Source: Frankia sp. QA3
GTDB taxonomy: Bacteria; Actinomycetota; Actinomycetes; Frankiales; Frankiaceae
Direction of reading: 5' to 3'
NCBI RefSeq assembly: GCF_000262465.1
Contig: NZ_CM001489.1
Location: 4,277,851-4,341,850, forward strand
Length of the DNA stretch: 64,000 nucleotides
Position 1 is the first letter of the stretch, and every line of letters begins with the position of its first letter. Positions 9,538-18,292 of this stretch are shown one piece after another. Made by a program: the position numbers and the translations under genes. The notes below the pieces were generated by a model. It searched no databases and was not told the DNA's origin. It saw nothing but the letters and a program-made list of their open reading frames with translations.

Positions 9538-10462
9538 CGCTCCGCTGCCGGCTGGTACTCCGACGGCCCCGTCCCCGCAGCAGGTGGGCCCCGGCCCGGG
9601 GCAGCACGCGATGGACCCGAGCCGGCTGGCCCGCCGCAGCCGGGCGCAGACGAGGGTGCGCTGGGAACTGCTGCGCAATCTCGTCCGCAAGGATCTGAAG
9701 GTCAAGTACAAGGGTTCCACGCTGGGCTTCGCCTGGTCGCTGGCGAACCCGATGCTCCTGCTCGTGGTCTACACGTTCGTCTTCCAGATCGTCCTCAAGT
9801 CGGGAATTCACCGGTTCGGCATTTACCTGATGTCCGGGCTGCTGGTCTGGAACGCCTTCTCGGGCAGCGTGTCCTCGGCGTGCGGCAGCGTCGTCGCGAA
9901 CGCGAACCTGGTCAAGAAGGTGCGCTTCCCGCTTGCCGTGCTCCCGCTGTCGGCGGTCGGGTTCGCCGCCGTGCACTTCCTGCTCCAGCTGCTCGTGCTT
10001 TTCGTGGTGATCCTGATTCTCGGCTACAACCTGTTCGGCGCCGACCTGCTGCTGCTCGTGCCCGCGGGCGCCGTCGCCATCACGTTCACGGTGGCGCTAT
10101 CCCTGCTGGTCAGCGCGCTGAACGTGCGCTACCGCGACACCTCCCACCTGCTCGACGTCGCCCTGCTCGCCTGGTTCTGGCTGAACCCGATGGTCTACGC
10201 CTTCGGCCTCATCCAGACCCAGCTGCACGAATGGACGTGGGTGTACCTGCTCAACCCGATGGCGGTGGTGGTCATCACGTTCCAACGCGCGATCTACGAT
10301 CCTGGGGGTGGCTCCACCGGCTCGACCCCCGTCCTGGCGGACCCGGGTTACACGTTCTACCTGGAACATCTCGCCGTCGCAGGGGTGATCTCGCTGGTCC
10401 TGCTCTGGGTGGGGCTCCACGTGTTCCGCACCATGCAGGCGGACTTCGCCGAGGATCTGTAG
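9521..10462 (+). CDS. ABC-2 type polysaccharide export permease (Wzm-like)
   Basis: Permease of 313 aa if started at GTG 9521, which follows GGGGACGGGGAGG. A short cytosolic N-terminus leads to the family-typical amphipathic segment (RNLVRKDLKVKYKGSTLGFAW) and then about six hydrophobic helices (e.g. LLLVVYTFVFQIV, FLLQLLVLFVVILIL, VISLVLLWVGLHVF). This is the ABC-2 fold of exporters that move lipid-linked O-antigen, teichoic acid or rhamnan across the membrane. It is followed after about 116 bp by its ATPase, and by glycosyltransferases in the same operon, which supports a polysaccharide cargo. Confidence 0.93.
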   Translation: MSHLADAPLPAGTPTAPSPQQVGPGPGQHAMDPSRLARRSRAQTRVRWELLRNLVRKDLKVKYKGSTLGFAWSLANPMLLLVVYTFVFQIVLKSGIHRFGIYLMSGLLVWNAFSGSVSSACGSVVANANLVKKVRFPLAVLPLSAVGFAAVHFLLQLLVLFVVILILGYNLFGADLLLLVPAGAVAITFTVALSLLVSALNVRYRDTSHLLDVALLAWFWLNPMVYAFGLIQTQLHEWTWVYLLNPMAVVVITFQRAIYDPGGGSTGSTPVLADPGYTFYLEHLAVAGVISLVLLWVGLHVFRTMQADFAEDL

Positions 10463-10578
10463 GTGGGCTCCCGGCGGCCCGGCGACGTCGTCGTCCGCCG
10501 CCGCGAGCCCTGGAGCCAGCACGCCGACCGCGGTGCGATCATGGTGAGACGTCCGCCGGCGGCCAGCAAGGAGTTGTA

Positions 10579-12060
10579 GTGGCCCGACACTCGTCCGCGT
10601 ACCAGCGCGGTGCGGCCTCCCCGCCGTGGGGGCGGCGTTCCGCGGCCCCGCGCGGCCCGGTCGACGGCGCCGCGCCGGCCGGCCCTGCCGCCCCGGCCGC
10701 GCTCGACCCCGCCACGCCGGCCGCGCCGTCCTACCCCGGCGCCGCGCCGCCGCCGCCGGGCCCGCTGGACGCCTGGGGCATGCCCGGCGCGAACGGCGCG
10801 GCGCCGGCCGGCGTGCCCGGCGTGCCCGGCGCGGTCGATCCCGTCGGCGCGCCCGGGCAGGTCGGCGACGGCGGGCCGGCCCCCGGCTCGGCGGTGGTGA
10901 TCCAGGGGACCGGGGTGAGCAAGCGGTTCGTCTCGTACCACAACCGCGCGACGAGCCTGAAGGAACGATTCGTCCGCCGCGGTGGCCCCGCCGGGGACGA
11001 CTTCTGGGCGCTGCGCGACGTCGACGTGACGATCGGGCGCGGCCAGACGGTGGGGCTCGCCGGCGCGAACGGCTCGGGGAAGTCGACGCTGCTCAAGGTG
11101 CTCGCCGGCATCCTGCGCCCGACCAGCGGGGAGGTCTCGGTGCAGGGCCGGATCGCGTCGCTGCTGGAGCTCGGCGCCGGGTTCAACGGCGAGCTGTCCG
11201 GACGGGACAACGTCTACCTCAACGCCTCGCTGCTCGGGCTGTCCAAGCGGGAGATCGACCGGCTGTTCGACTCGATCGTCGACTTCTCCGAGTTGCGACA
11301 CAAGATCGACGACGACGTGAAGCACTACTCGTCCGGCCAGTACGTGCGCCTCGGCTTCGCCGTGGCCGTGCACGTCGATCCGGATGTGCTGCTCGTCGAT
11401 GAGGTGCTCGCCGTCGGTGACGAGGCGTTCCAGCGCAAGTGCCTGGCCAAGATCGCCGAGTTCCGGGCGCAGGGACGCACGATCCTGTTCGTCACGCACT
11501 CCCTCGACCTCATCGAGAACATGTGCGACCGGATCCTGGTCCTGGAGTCCGGCTCGCTGATCTACGACGGCAACCCCGCCGTGGGCACGAAGCTGCTGCG
11601 GCAGAAGCTGGGCAGCCTGCCGGCCGAGGGGCCGGTGTCGTGGGAGTACGCCACCGTCCGTCCCCAGTCGGTGGCCTTCAGCCCCGATCCCGGTGGGCTG
11701 CCGATGGTGCAGTACGACCCGGGCGAGCGGCTCACGGTCAGCGTCGAGCTCGACGTCACCGAGGGCGCACCGGAGCAGATCTACCTGCACACCTACATCG
11801 TCGGGCAGAGCGAGGTGCCCATCTGGATGATGGAGACGCCCCCCGGCGGGCTCGCCGTCGGCCCCGGCCGGCACATCGTGGACTTCTCCGTCCCGCACCT
11901 GCCCGAACTGCTCGGGGCTTTCGCCGTCAAGGTGCACGTCTCGGACGCCACCACCGGCGCCCCGGTGACGACCCGCCGCTTCGAGGAGCTGTTCGGCGTC
12001 AGCGGCCCGCAGGCGGACGGACTTCTCAAGGTCGACTACGAGGCGAGGCTGCGCGGATGA
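10579..12060 (+). CDS. ABC polysaccharide exporter ATPase (Wzt-like)
   Basis: ATPase of 493 aa. The GTG start at 10579 follows AAGGAG; the long open frame upstream is not used. Residues 1-110 are an Ala/Pro-rich extension. The nucleotide-binding domain shows Walker A GANGSGKST (about 162-170), signature SSGQ (about 251) and Walker B LLVDEVLAVGDEAF (about 271). The last 130 residues (QIYLHTYIVG, PIWMMETPPGG, FEELFGVSG) form a Wzt-type beta-sandwich; in Wzt homologues this domain recognises the modified end of the glycan. That would suit cooperation with the methyltransferase/HAD pair (inference). Overlaps the next gene by ATGA. Confidence 0.93.
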   Translation: MARHSSAYQRGAASPPWGRRSAAPRGPVDGAAPAGPAAPAALDPATPAAPSYPGAAPPPPGPLDAWGMPGANGAAPAGVPGVPGAVDPVGAPGQVGDGGPAPGSAVVIQGTGVSKRFVSYHNRATSLKERFVRRGGPAGDDFWALRDVDVTIGRGQTVGLAGANGSGKSTLLKVLAGILRPTSGEVSVQGRIASLLELGAGFNGELSGRDNVYLNASLLGLSKREIDRLFDSIVDFSELRHKIDDDVKHYSSGQYVRLGFAVAVHVDPDVLLVDEVLAVGDEAFQRKCLAKIAEFRAQGRTILFVTHSLDLIENMCDRILVLESGSLIYDGNPAVGTKLLRQKLGSLPAEGPVSWEYATVRPQSVAFSPDPGGLPMVQYDPGERLTVSVELDVTEGAPEQIYLHTYIVGQSEVPIWMMETPPGGLAVGPGRHIVDFSVPHLPELLGAFAVKVHVSDATTGAPVTTRRFEELFGVSGPQADGLLKVDYEARLRG

Positions 12061-13550
12061 CGGAACGGACGCCGGAGCACACCCGGACGACGGCCCAGGC
12101 CCAGACACCGGAGCAGGCCCAGACACCGGAGCAGGCCCGGACACCGGAGCAGGCCCGGACCACCGCCGGGCCGGGCGGCGGCGTGTCCGCGCAGCCGCTG
12201 GCGACCATCGTGATCGTCAACTGGAACGGGGCGCACCTGCTGCCGGCCTGCCTCGACGGCATCGCCAAGCAGGATGCCGGCTTCGCGTTCCAGACCTGGG
12301 TCGTCGACAACGCCTCCGCGGACGGCTCCCGGGAGCTGCTCGCCGAGCGGTACCCGTGGGTGCGGGTCGTGCCATCGGAGCGCAACCTCGGCTTCGCCGG
12401 CGGCAACAACCTCGCCCTGCGCCAGGTCACCACGCCGTACGCGGTGCTGGTGAACAACGACGCCATCCCCGAACCGACGTGGCTCGCGGCCCTGCTGGCG
12501 CCGTTCGGCGAGCCCGGCGGCCAGCGCCTCGGCGCCATCACCGGCAAGGTCGTGTTCCTGCCCCGGTTCCTGCGGATGCGGCTGAGCACGCCCACCTTCG
12601 TGCCGGGCCCGCACGACTCCCGCGAGCTGGGCGTGCGGGTGTCGTCGGTGACGGTGGACGGGCACGAGGCGCTGCGCGAGGTGCTCTGGGAGAAGCTGAC
12701 CTACGGCGCCGAGGGACCGGCGAAGGCCCCGTACTTCTGGACCCGCGGCGACGGCGAGCTGTGCGTGCCGATCCCGGACGGTGGGCCGGTCACCCTCGGG
12801 TTCACCTGGGCGGCGGAGTCACGCAAGCAGGTCACCCTGAGCTGGGACGGCCCGACCGGTGCCACCGACGGCGGCCGGGCGGAGCTGGCCGTCGGCCCCG
12901 AGTCGACGACGGTGACGCTCACCGTCGGCGGGGAGGCGCCGCGCGTCGACGTGGTCAACAACGTCGGCGGGATCGTGCTGACCGACGGCTACGGCGCGGA
13001 CCGCGGCTACCAGCAGGTCGACACCGGCCAGTTCGACCAGCCGGAGGACGTGTTCACCGCCTGCGGCAACGGGATGGCCATCCGGTCGTCGCTGGGCCAC
13101 GAGCTCGGCTGGTTCGACGACGCGTTCTTCCTGTACTACGAGGACACCGACCTGTCGTGGCGAATCCGGGCCCGCGGGTACACGATCCGCTACGTCCCGG
13201 GTGCGGTGCTGCGGCACATCCACTCGGCGTCGAGCGTCGAGTGGTCGCCGCTGTTCGTCTTCCACACCGACCGCAACCGGTTGCTGATGCTCACCAAGGA
13301 CGCGACGGCGACGTTGGCGCTGTCCGCGGCGCTGCGCTACCCGGCGACGACCGCCTCCATCGCGGTGCGCACCCTGCGTCAGGCGTGGCGGGGCCGCAGC
13401 CGACCGGCGATCCGCCCGACGCTGCTGCGGCTGCGGGTGTGCGGCTCGTACCTGCGGCTACTGCCCGCGATGCTGCGGGCCCGCCGCGAGATCGGCCGCA
13501 CGGCCGCCGAGCGGCGGGCGAGCCTGCAGAGCTGGCTGGTCCCCCGTTGA
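12057..13550 (+). CDS. GT2 glycosyltransferase (rhamnosyltransferase-like) with inserted beta-domain
   Basis: Protein of 497 aa, ATG overlapping the ATPase stop (ATGA). After a TPEQAQ/R-repeat N-terminus, the GT-A core begins at about 45: TIVIVNWNGAHLLPACL, VVDNASADGS, ERNLGFAGGNN, then the metal-binding VNNDA. Residues about 190-300 are an insertion rich in beta-strand pattern (LCVPIPDGGPVTLGFTWAA, QVTLSWDG, VTLTVGG). The core then resumes with CGNGMAIR and FDDAFFLYYEDTDLSWR, the usual acceptor-site region of rhamnosyl- and galactofuranosyl-transferases. A basic helical tail follows. It probably adds a sugar, possibly rhamnose given rmlA and rmlD nearby, to the exported glycan. Confidence 0.9.
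   Translation: MTERTPEHTRTTAQAQTPEQAQTPEQARTPEQARTTAGPGGGVSAQPLATIVIVNWNGAHLLPACLDGIAKQDAGFAFQTWVVDNASADGSRELLAERYPWVRVVPSERNLGFAGGNNLALRQVTTPYAVLVNNDAIPEPTWLAALLAPFGEPGGQRLGAITGKVVFLPRFLRMRLSTPTFVPGPHDSRELGVRVSSVTVDGHEALREVLWEKLTYGAEGPAKAPYFWTRGDGELCVPIPDGGPVTLGFTWAAESRKQVTLSWDGPTGATDGGRAELAVGPESTTVTLTVGGEAPRVDVVNNVGGIVLTDGYGADRGYQQVDTGQFDQPEDVFTACGNGMAIRSSLGHELGWFDDAFFLYYEDTDLSWRIRARGYTIRYVPGAVLRHIHSASSVEWSPLFVFHTDRNRLLMLTKDATATLALSAALRYPATTASIAVRTLRQAWRGRSRPAIRPTLLRLRVCGSYLRLLPAMLRARREIGRTAAERRASLQSWLVPR
12103..12156 (+). repeat. 18-bp in-frame tandem repeat, GT2 N-terminus
   Basis: Three 18-bp units (12103-12120, 12121-12138, 12139-12156) differing at one base encode TPEQAQ/R repeats in the disordered N-terminus of the GT2 protein. 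Confidence 0.9.
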
Positions 13551-15223
13551 GCGGGGTCGCAGGCGGCGCCACGGACCCCGCCGCCACGGATGCCGCCGCC
13601 ACGGATGCCGCCGCCACGGATGCCGCCGCGACGGCCACCGCGGCCGGGGGCCCCGGCGAGCAGCCGGCGCGGGGGGTTCGCGCCGCCGTCTACAACCGGT
13701 TCTGGCACTCGATGGGCGGCGGGGAACGCCACAACGGCATGATCGCCCAGGTGCTGGCGGCCGAGGGCGCGAGCGTCGACATCCTCGGGCACTCCGAGGT
13801 CGACCTCGACCGGCTCGGCAGCCATCTCGGCCTGGATCTCGCCGGCTGCCGCTACGTCCGGCTGCCGGACCGCGGCGAGGAGGCCATCGCGGCCCTGTCC
13901 GCGGGCTACGACCTGTTCGTCAACGGCTCGTACATGAGCCGCATCTCGCCGCAGTCCCCGCGGTCGGCGTACCTGTGCTTCTTCCCGACGCCCTTCGACC
14001 ACGACATGGCGGCCTGGCGCAAGGCCGCGGTGCGCACCGCCGGCCCGCTGCTGCGCGGGGTGCGCCCGGCGGTCAGCTTCGGGCAGGGCTGGTACCCGCC
14101 GGAGGGCGGCCGCCGGCGGCAGTGGACCTGGACGAACGGGTCGGGCATCCTCGCCGTCAGTCCGGGTGAGCGGCGCACCCTGCGCGCCGACATCGGCCGC
14201 CCCGGCGCGCCCACCGGCACATCGCTGCGGGTCCTAGACGCGGGCGGCGGGGTGCTGGCCAAGCTGGAGATCGGCGCCGACTTCGCCCCGTTCGAGGTGC
14301 CGCTGCCGCCGACCACAGACGGCACCGAGCTCACCCTGGTCAGCGACGCGTTCTCGCCGGGTGACGCGGACGTGCGCGAACTCGGCGTCGCGGTGAGCCG
14401 GCCGCGGGTCACCGACGGCGACGAGGGACCGATCGCCCGCCTGCCGCTGCGCTTCCCCTGGCTGCTGCGCGACCCGGCGGACCTGGCCTACCTCGACGGC
14501 TACGACGTGGTCATGGCCAACTCCCAGTTCACCCAGGGCTGGATCCGACGGCTGTGGAAGCGCGACGCCGACGTGCTGTTCCCCCCGATCCAGGTGCAGC
14601 GGCTGCACCCGGCACCGGTCCGGGAGAAGGCCGTCGTCACCGTCGGGCGGTTCTTCGCGCCGGGCCTCGGGCACGCCAAGCGGCAGCTGGAGATGGTGCA
14701 GTGGTTCGGTGAGCTGTACCGCGCCGGCGACCTGCCGGGCTGGACGATGCACGTCGTCGGCGGCTGCGAGGACTCCCAGCTGCCCTACCTGGAGCAGGTC
14801 CGCGCCGCCGGGGCCGGGCTGCCGGTGCAGATCCACCCGAACGCGCCGCGGGCACAGGTCGAGCACCTGCTGTCGACCAGCTCGGTGTTCTGGTCGGCGA
14901 CCGGCTACGGCGAGGACGACCGGCGCCGCCCCTGGACGGCGGAGCACTTCGGGATGACCACCGTCGAGGCGATGGCCGGCGGCTGCGTGCCCGTCGTCAT
15001 CGACCGCGCCGGGCAGCGGGAGATCGTCCGGCACGGCGTCGACGGCTACCGGTGGACCGGACCGGAGCAGGTCGCCTCGTTCACCCGCCGGCTGGCCGCC
15101 GAGGACGGCCTGCGCGGCCGGCTCGCCGCCGCGGCGATCGAGCGGGCCCAGACCTTCTCGGACGACGCGTTCGCCCACCAGTGGCGCGACATCGCCGACC
15201 GCCGCCGGCTCTACCAGGGCTGA
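13547..15223 (+). CDS. GT4 glycosyltransferase with inserted GW..E-type beta module
   Basis: Protein of 558 aa. The TTG start overlaps the GT2 stop (TTGA), and no ATG or GTG fits better. An AATDA repeat tail precedes the GT-B N-lobe (VYNRFWHSMGGGERHNGMIA; LFVNGSYMSRI). At about 180-295 an insert begins SFGQGWYPPE, contains RQWTWTNGSG and is beta-rich (SLRVLDAGGG, ELTLVSDAFSPGDADVR). It resembles a module that recurs in other glycan enzymes and may bind sugar. The C-lobe has VVTVGRFF and the EX7E-type EHFGMTTVEAMAGG motif, so catalysis looks intact. It is a retaining GT4 acting after or with the GT2; donor unknown. Confidence 0.9.
   Translation: MSGVAGGATDPAATDAAATDAAATDAAATATAAGGPGEQPARGVRAAVYNRFWHSMGGGERHNGMIAQVLAAEGASVDILGHSEVDLDRLGSHLGLDLAGCRYVRLPDRGEEAIAALSAGYDLFVNGSYMSRISPQSPRSAYLCFFPTPFDHDMAAWRKAAVRTAGPLLRGVRPAVSFGQGWYPPEGGRRRQWTWTNGSGILAVSPGERRTLRADIGRPGAPTGTSLRVLDAGGGVLAKLEIGADFAPFEVPLPPTTDGTELTLVSDAFSPGDADVRELGVAVSRPRVTDGDEGPIARLPLRFPWLLRDPADLAYLDGYDVVMANSQFTQGWIRRLWKRDADVLFPPIQVQRLHPAPVREKAVVTVGRFFAPGLGHAKRQLEMVQWFGELYRAGDLPGWTMHVVGGCEDSQLPYLEQVRAAGAGLPVQIHPNAPRAQVEHLLSTSSVFWSATGYGEDDRRRPWTAEHFGMTTVEAMAGGCVPVVIDRAGQREIVRHGVDGYRWTGPEQVASFTRRLAAEDGLRGRLAAAAIERAQTFSDDAFAHQWRDIADRRRLYQG
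13580..13624 (+). repeat. 15-bp in-frame tandem repeat, GT4 N-terminus
   Basis: Three identical 15-bp units (13580-13594, 13595-13609, 13610-13624) encode AATDA repeats just after the TTG start. Confidence 0.9.
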
Positions 15224-15272
15224 CCGGGACACGGGGGCGCGGCATCGCCATGACAGCGGCAGGAGCCACCGG

Positions 15273-16409
15273 ATGAGGATCGTGCTCGACGGCACGCCGC
15301 TGCTCGGGCGGCGCACCGGCGTCGGCCGCTACACCGAGCACCTGCTGGCCGGCCTCGCCCGGCTCGACACCTCCTGGGAGCTGGCGGCGACGGCGTTCAC
15401 CTGGCGGGGGCTGGACGAGCTCGCCGGGAGCCTGCCGGCGGGGGTGCGCCCGGCGGCCCGCCGGGCGCCGGCGAGACTGTTGCAGGACGCCTGGGTCCGC
15501 GGCGATCGGCCCCCCGTCGAATGGCTCACCGGCGCCGCGGACGTCGTGCACGGGACGAACTTCGTGCTCCCGCCGCTGCGCCGGGCCCGCGGCGTGCTCA
15601 CCGTCCACGACCTGTCCTACCTGCGGACCCCGGACACGGTCACGGCGGCCTCGGCCCGTTACAGCGATCTGGTCCCCCGCGGGCTGCGCCGCGCCGCGGC
15701 CGTGCTGACCCCCAGCCGGGCCGTCGCCGAGGAGGTCGTCACCGCCTACCGGCTCGACCCGGCGCTGGTCACCCCCACCCCACTCGGCGTCGACGACGCC
15801 TGGTTCACCACCCCGGCGCCGACGGCCGCCTGGCTGCGTGCGCACGACCTGCCCGAGCGGTACCTGCTCTTCGTCGGCTCCGTCGAACCGCGCAAGAACC
15901 TGCCGGTGCTGCTGGAGGCGGTCCGCCGGCTGCACGCGGCGAGGCTCGGCGCCCCTCCGCTGGTCCTCGTGGGACCGCCGGGGTGGGGGCCGACCCTCGA
16001 CCTCGCCGGGCTGCCCGCCGGCAGCGTGATCACCGCCGGCTACCTCGACGCCGAGCAGCTTCGGGCGACGGTCGCGGGCGCCAGCGTGCTGTGTTTCCCC
16101 TCGCGCTACGAGGGTTTCGGCCTACCGCCCCTGGAAGCGCTCGCCGCCGGCACCCCGGTCGTCGCCGCCGACATCCCGACCGTCCGGGAGGTCACCGGAG
16201 CCCTGCTCGATCCCGTCGGCAGCCCGGTGCGGCTGGTCCGCCAGGCCGACCGGGACTCGTTCGCCGACGACTTCGCCGAGGCGATCCTCGCCCTGCTCGC
16301 CTCTCCCGGCGACGCCGAGGCGGGCCGCGCCCACGCCCGTACCTTCACCTGGCGGCGCACCGCGGAGCTGACGGCAGGCGTCTACCGCCGGGTCGCCGAG
16401 CTTCCATAG
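15273..16409 (+). CDS. GT4 glycosyltransferase (mannosyltransferase-like)
   Basis: Protein of 378 aa, ATG start, last gene of the export operon (49 bp after the previous GT). GT-B layout: N-lobe with PLLGRRTGVGRYTEHLL and HGTNFVLPP...VLTVHDLSYL, and C-lobe with LLFVGSVEPRKNL and the EX7E motif YEGFGLPPLEALAAG. These are typical of WbaZ/MtfB-like mannosyl- or related hexosyl-transferases. It is full length. The 3' 288 bp are overlapped on the other strand by the predicted tail of a polytopic membrane protein. Role: a further step in building the exported glycan. Confidence 0.92.
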   Translation: MRIVLDGTPLLGRRTGVGRYTEHLLAGLARLDTSWELAATAFTWRGLDELAGSLPAGVRPAARRAPARLLQDAWVRGDRPPVEWLTGAADVVHGTNFVLPPLRRARGVLTVHDLSYLRTPDTVTAASARYSDLVPRGLRRAAAVLTPSRAVAEEVVTAYRLDPALVTPTPLGVDDAWFTTPAPTAAWLRAHDLPERYLLFVGSVEPRKNLPVLLEAVRRLHAARLGAPPLVLVGPPGWGPTLDLAGLPAGSVITAGYLDAEQLRATVAGASVLCFPSRYEGFGLPPLEALAAGTPVVAADIPTVREVTGALLDPVGSPVRLVRQADRDSFADDFAEAILALLASPGDAEAGRAHARTFTWRRTAELTAGVYRRVAELP

Positions 16410-18206
16410 GGCGACGGCAAGCAGCGCCCCACCGAGGACCGCGCAGCCCACCAGGACCGACAGGCCGACCCGCGGCGAGCCGGGCCCGGCGAGCGCCCAC
16501 GCGGCGCGCAGCCGGTCGGGCAGGGCGAGCGGCGCGAGGGCGGGCCGCTTCCAGGCCAGCTCCCGTCCGACGAGCACCAGCGTGCAGGCGGCCATCGCCG
16601 CGACGACGGCCACGGTCGGCAGCCCGCGCCGGCCCAGCGGCAGGGATCGGCAGGATGCGGCGACGCCGATCGCGAGCACCGGCGCCATCGGCAGCAGGTA
16701 ACGGGTGAACGACGCCCCGCCGGCGGCCACGTAGCCCACCAGGGTGGCGACGACGAGCAGGCAGTGCACGGCCAGCAGGGGCCATCCGACGGCCGCGCCG
16801 CCGTTCCTCGGGCCCGACGCAGGTCCCGGTCCCCTCCCGCGGACCCACCCGCCCACCTGCGCCTGCGCCGTGGCGGCCGCTGCGGGCACGGGACCGGCAT
16901 CCGCACCGGGTCCGCGGACACCCACGGCGGACAGGCGCCGGGCGCACGCGCGCAGGCCCGCCACGACCAGACCGGCACCGGTGACCACGGCGACGCCGAC
17001 GGCGACCTGCTCGGCGTGCCCAGTGACGAGCGTGGGTCGGCCGAAGAACCCGCGGTAGACGTACCACCACAGATCGCCGTCGCGCAGCACCTGCCAGATC
17101 GACGGGCGTGCCCCGCCGAGCGGGAACATGTCCGCGATCCGCCCGGAGGCGGTGGGATCGCCGTAGCGGCGCAGGTTACGCAGGTAGAACCAGCCGACGG
17201 CGCCGACGGTGAGGGCGAGCAGCGCACCGGCGGCGGCCAGGCCCCGGCCGGCCCGGCGGGCCCGGCTTCCCGTCGTGTGCAGCGCGACGGCGGCGGCGAC
17301 GGCGGGCACCACGGCGGCGAGAGCCACCGCGCCGCTCGCCCGGCTGGCCGCCGCGGCCGGCCCGAGCACCGCGAGACCCGCAAGGATCCGCGGCCGCGGC
17401 CCGCCGCGAGCGAGGGCGACGGTCACCGCGAGCAGCCCGGTCACCGTCGCCATCGCCAGGGCGTCGTTGTAGATCTGCCCGGAGGTGACGACGATCAGCC
17501 CGACGGCCCCGATGATCGCCGCCGCCCCGACCGCGACACCCGGCCGCCGCGGCAGCAGCGCTCGGCACAGCGCCGCCGTCGCGACGACGACGCCCACGCC
17601 GAGCAGCACGTTGACGGCGCGGGCGGCGCGGAAGCCGGCCAGCGGATGGCCCGACGCCTCGCCGGCCCCCAGCGGCACCGCCTCCACCGCGTAGAACAAC
17701 GGTGGATGGTTGGCGGTGTAGACAAGATCGTAATTGGACAGCGGCCGGCCGAGACGCACCCCGCACAGCCCATCGGCGTGCGCGTCGACCGCTGCCCGGA
17801 CCTGCGCGGGCGAGGCCCGGCAGCGCGCCGGCAGGCCCGGCATGCCGGGCACCCGCGAGCGCACGGGGGTGTCGAGCTGCGGCAGCGAACCGTGGGCGAG
17901 CTCAAGGGCGTATGCCGTGTGCTGCGCCTCGTCGGCGCCGGTGAACGGCGGGACCACCGCGGCGACGAGCAGACCCAGCGAGCAGAAGATCAGACCGGCC
18001 GCGGCCACCCCGGTCACGAACCACCGCCGTACCGCCACGGCGCCGCCGGCGGCCCCGGTCGGCGCACCGCGCGGATCATCACCCGCGATTCCCCCCGCGG
18101 CGGCTCCTTGGGCGCAGGCTCCTAGGGCGGCCGTGTCCTGGGCGGCCGTGCCGTCCGCGGCGGCTCTGGCGCCTCCGTCCGGGCCGGCCGATCGGTGCCG
18201 TCCCAT
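16122..18206 (-). CDS. Polytopic membrane protein, DUF2142/GT-C-like
   Basis: Protein of 694 aa from ATG 18206 to the first stop at 16122. After a 75-residue low-complexity N-terminus come about ten or more hydrophobic segments. The first external loop reads PPFTGADEAQHTAYALELAHG, and a later one contains the NHPPLFYAVEA signature seen in DUF2142 and other C-type (lipid-phosphosugar) glycosyltransferases. A paralogue with the same YDEAQH and QHPPLIY signatures lies at 27.6-29.6 kb. The last helix (VGCAVLGGALLAVALWKL) ends near 16410, so the final 95 residues are antisense to the GT4 gene and of unnatural composition. The native C-terminus may therefore be altered. Confidence 0.75.
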   Translation of the reverse strand: MGRHRSAGPDGGARAAADGTAAQDTAALGACAQGAAAGGIAGDDPRGAPTGAAGGAVAVRRWFVTGVAAAGLIFCSLGLLVAAVVPPFTGADEAQHTAYALELAHGSLPQLDTPVRSRVPGMPGLPARCRASPAQVRAAVDAHADGLCGVRLGRPLSNYDLVYTANHPPLFYAVEAVPLGAGEASGHPLAGFRAARAVNVLLGVGVVVATAALCRALLPRRPGVAVGAAAIIGAVGLIVVTSGQIYNDALAMATVTGLLAVTVALARGGPRPRILAGLAVLGPAAAASRASGAVALAAVVPAVAAAVALHTTGSRARRAGRGLAAAGALLALTVGAVGWFYLRNLRRYGDPTASGRIADMFPLGGARPSIWQVLRDGDLWWYVYRGFFGRPTLVTGHAEQVAVGVAVVTGAGLVVAGLRACARRLSAVGVRGPGADAGPVPAAAATAQAQVGGWVRGRGPGPASGPRNGGAAVGWPLLAVHCLLVVATLVGYVAAGGASFTRYLLPMAPVLAIGVAASCRSLPLGRRGLPTVAVVAAMAACTLVLVGRELAWKRPALAPLALPDRLRAAWALAGPGSPRVGLSVLVGCAVLGGALLAVALWKLGDPAVDACRQLRGAPPGEGTGVGAARLGVAGRGEQGEDRLGEVVGERVPVGLADQPHRAADGIEQGSGDLPDGRDVGGDDRGAGGERFQGR

Positions 18207-18292
18207 GCCGAACCCCCCACGCCGATCAACCGGCGGCGCGCGGGCACCCGTCCGTCCCGGCGGATATGACGGTAGCGCCCGGACAGGGTCGG

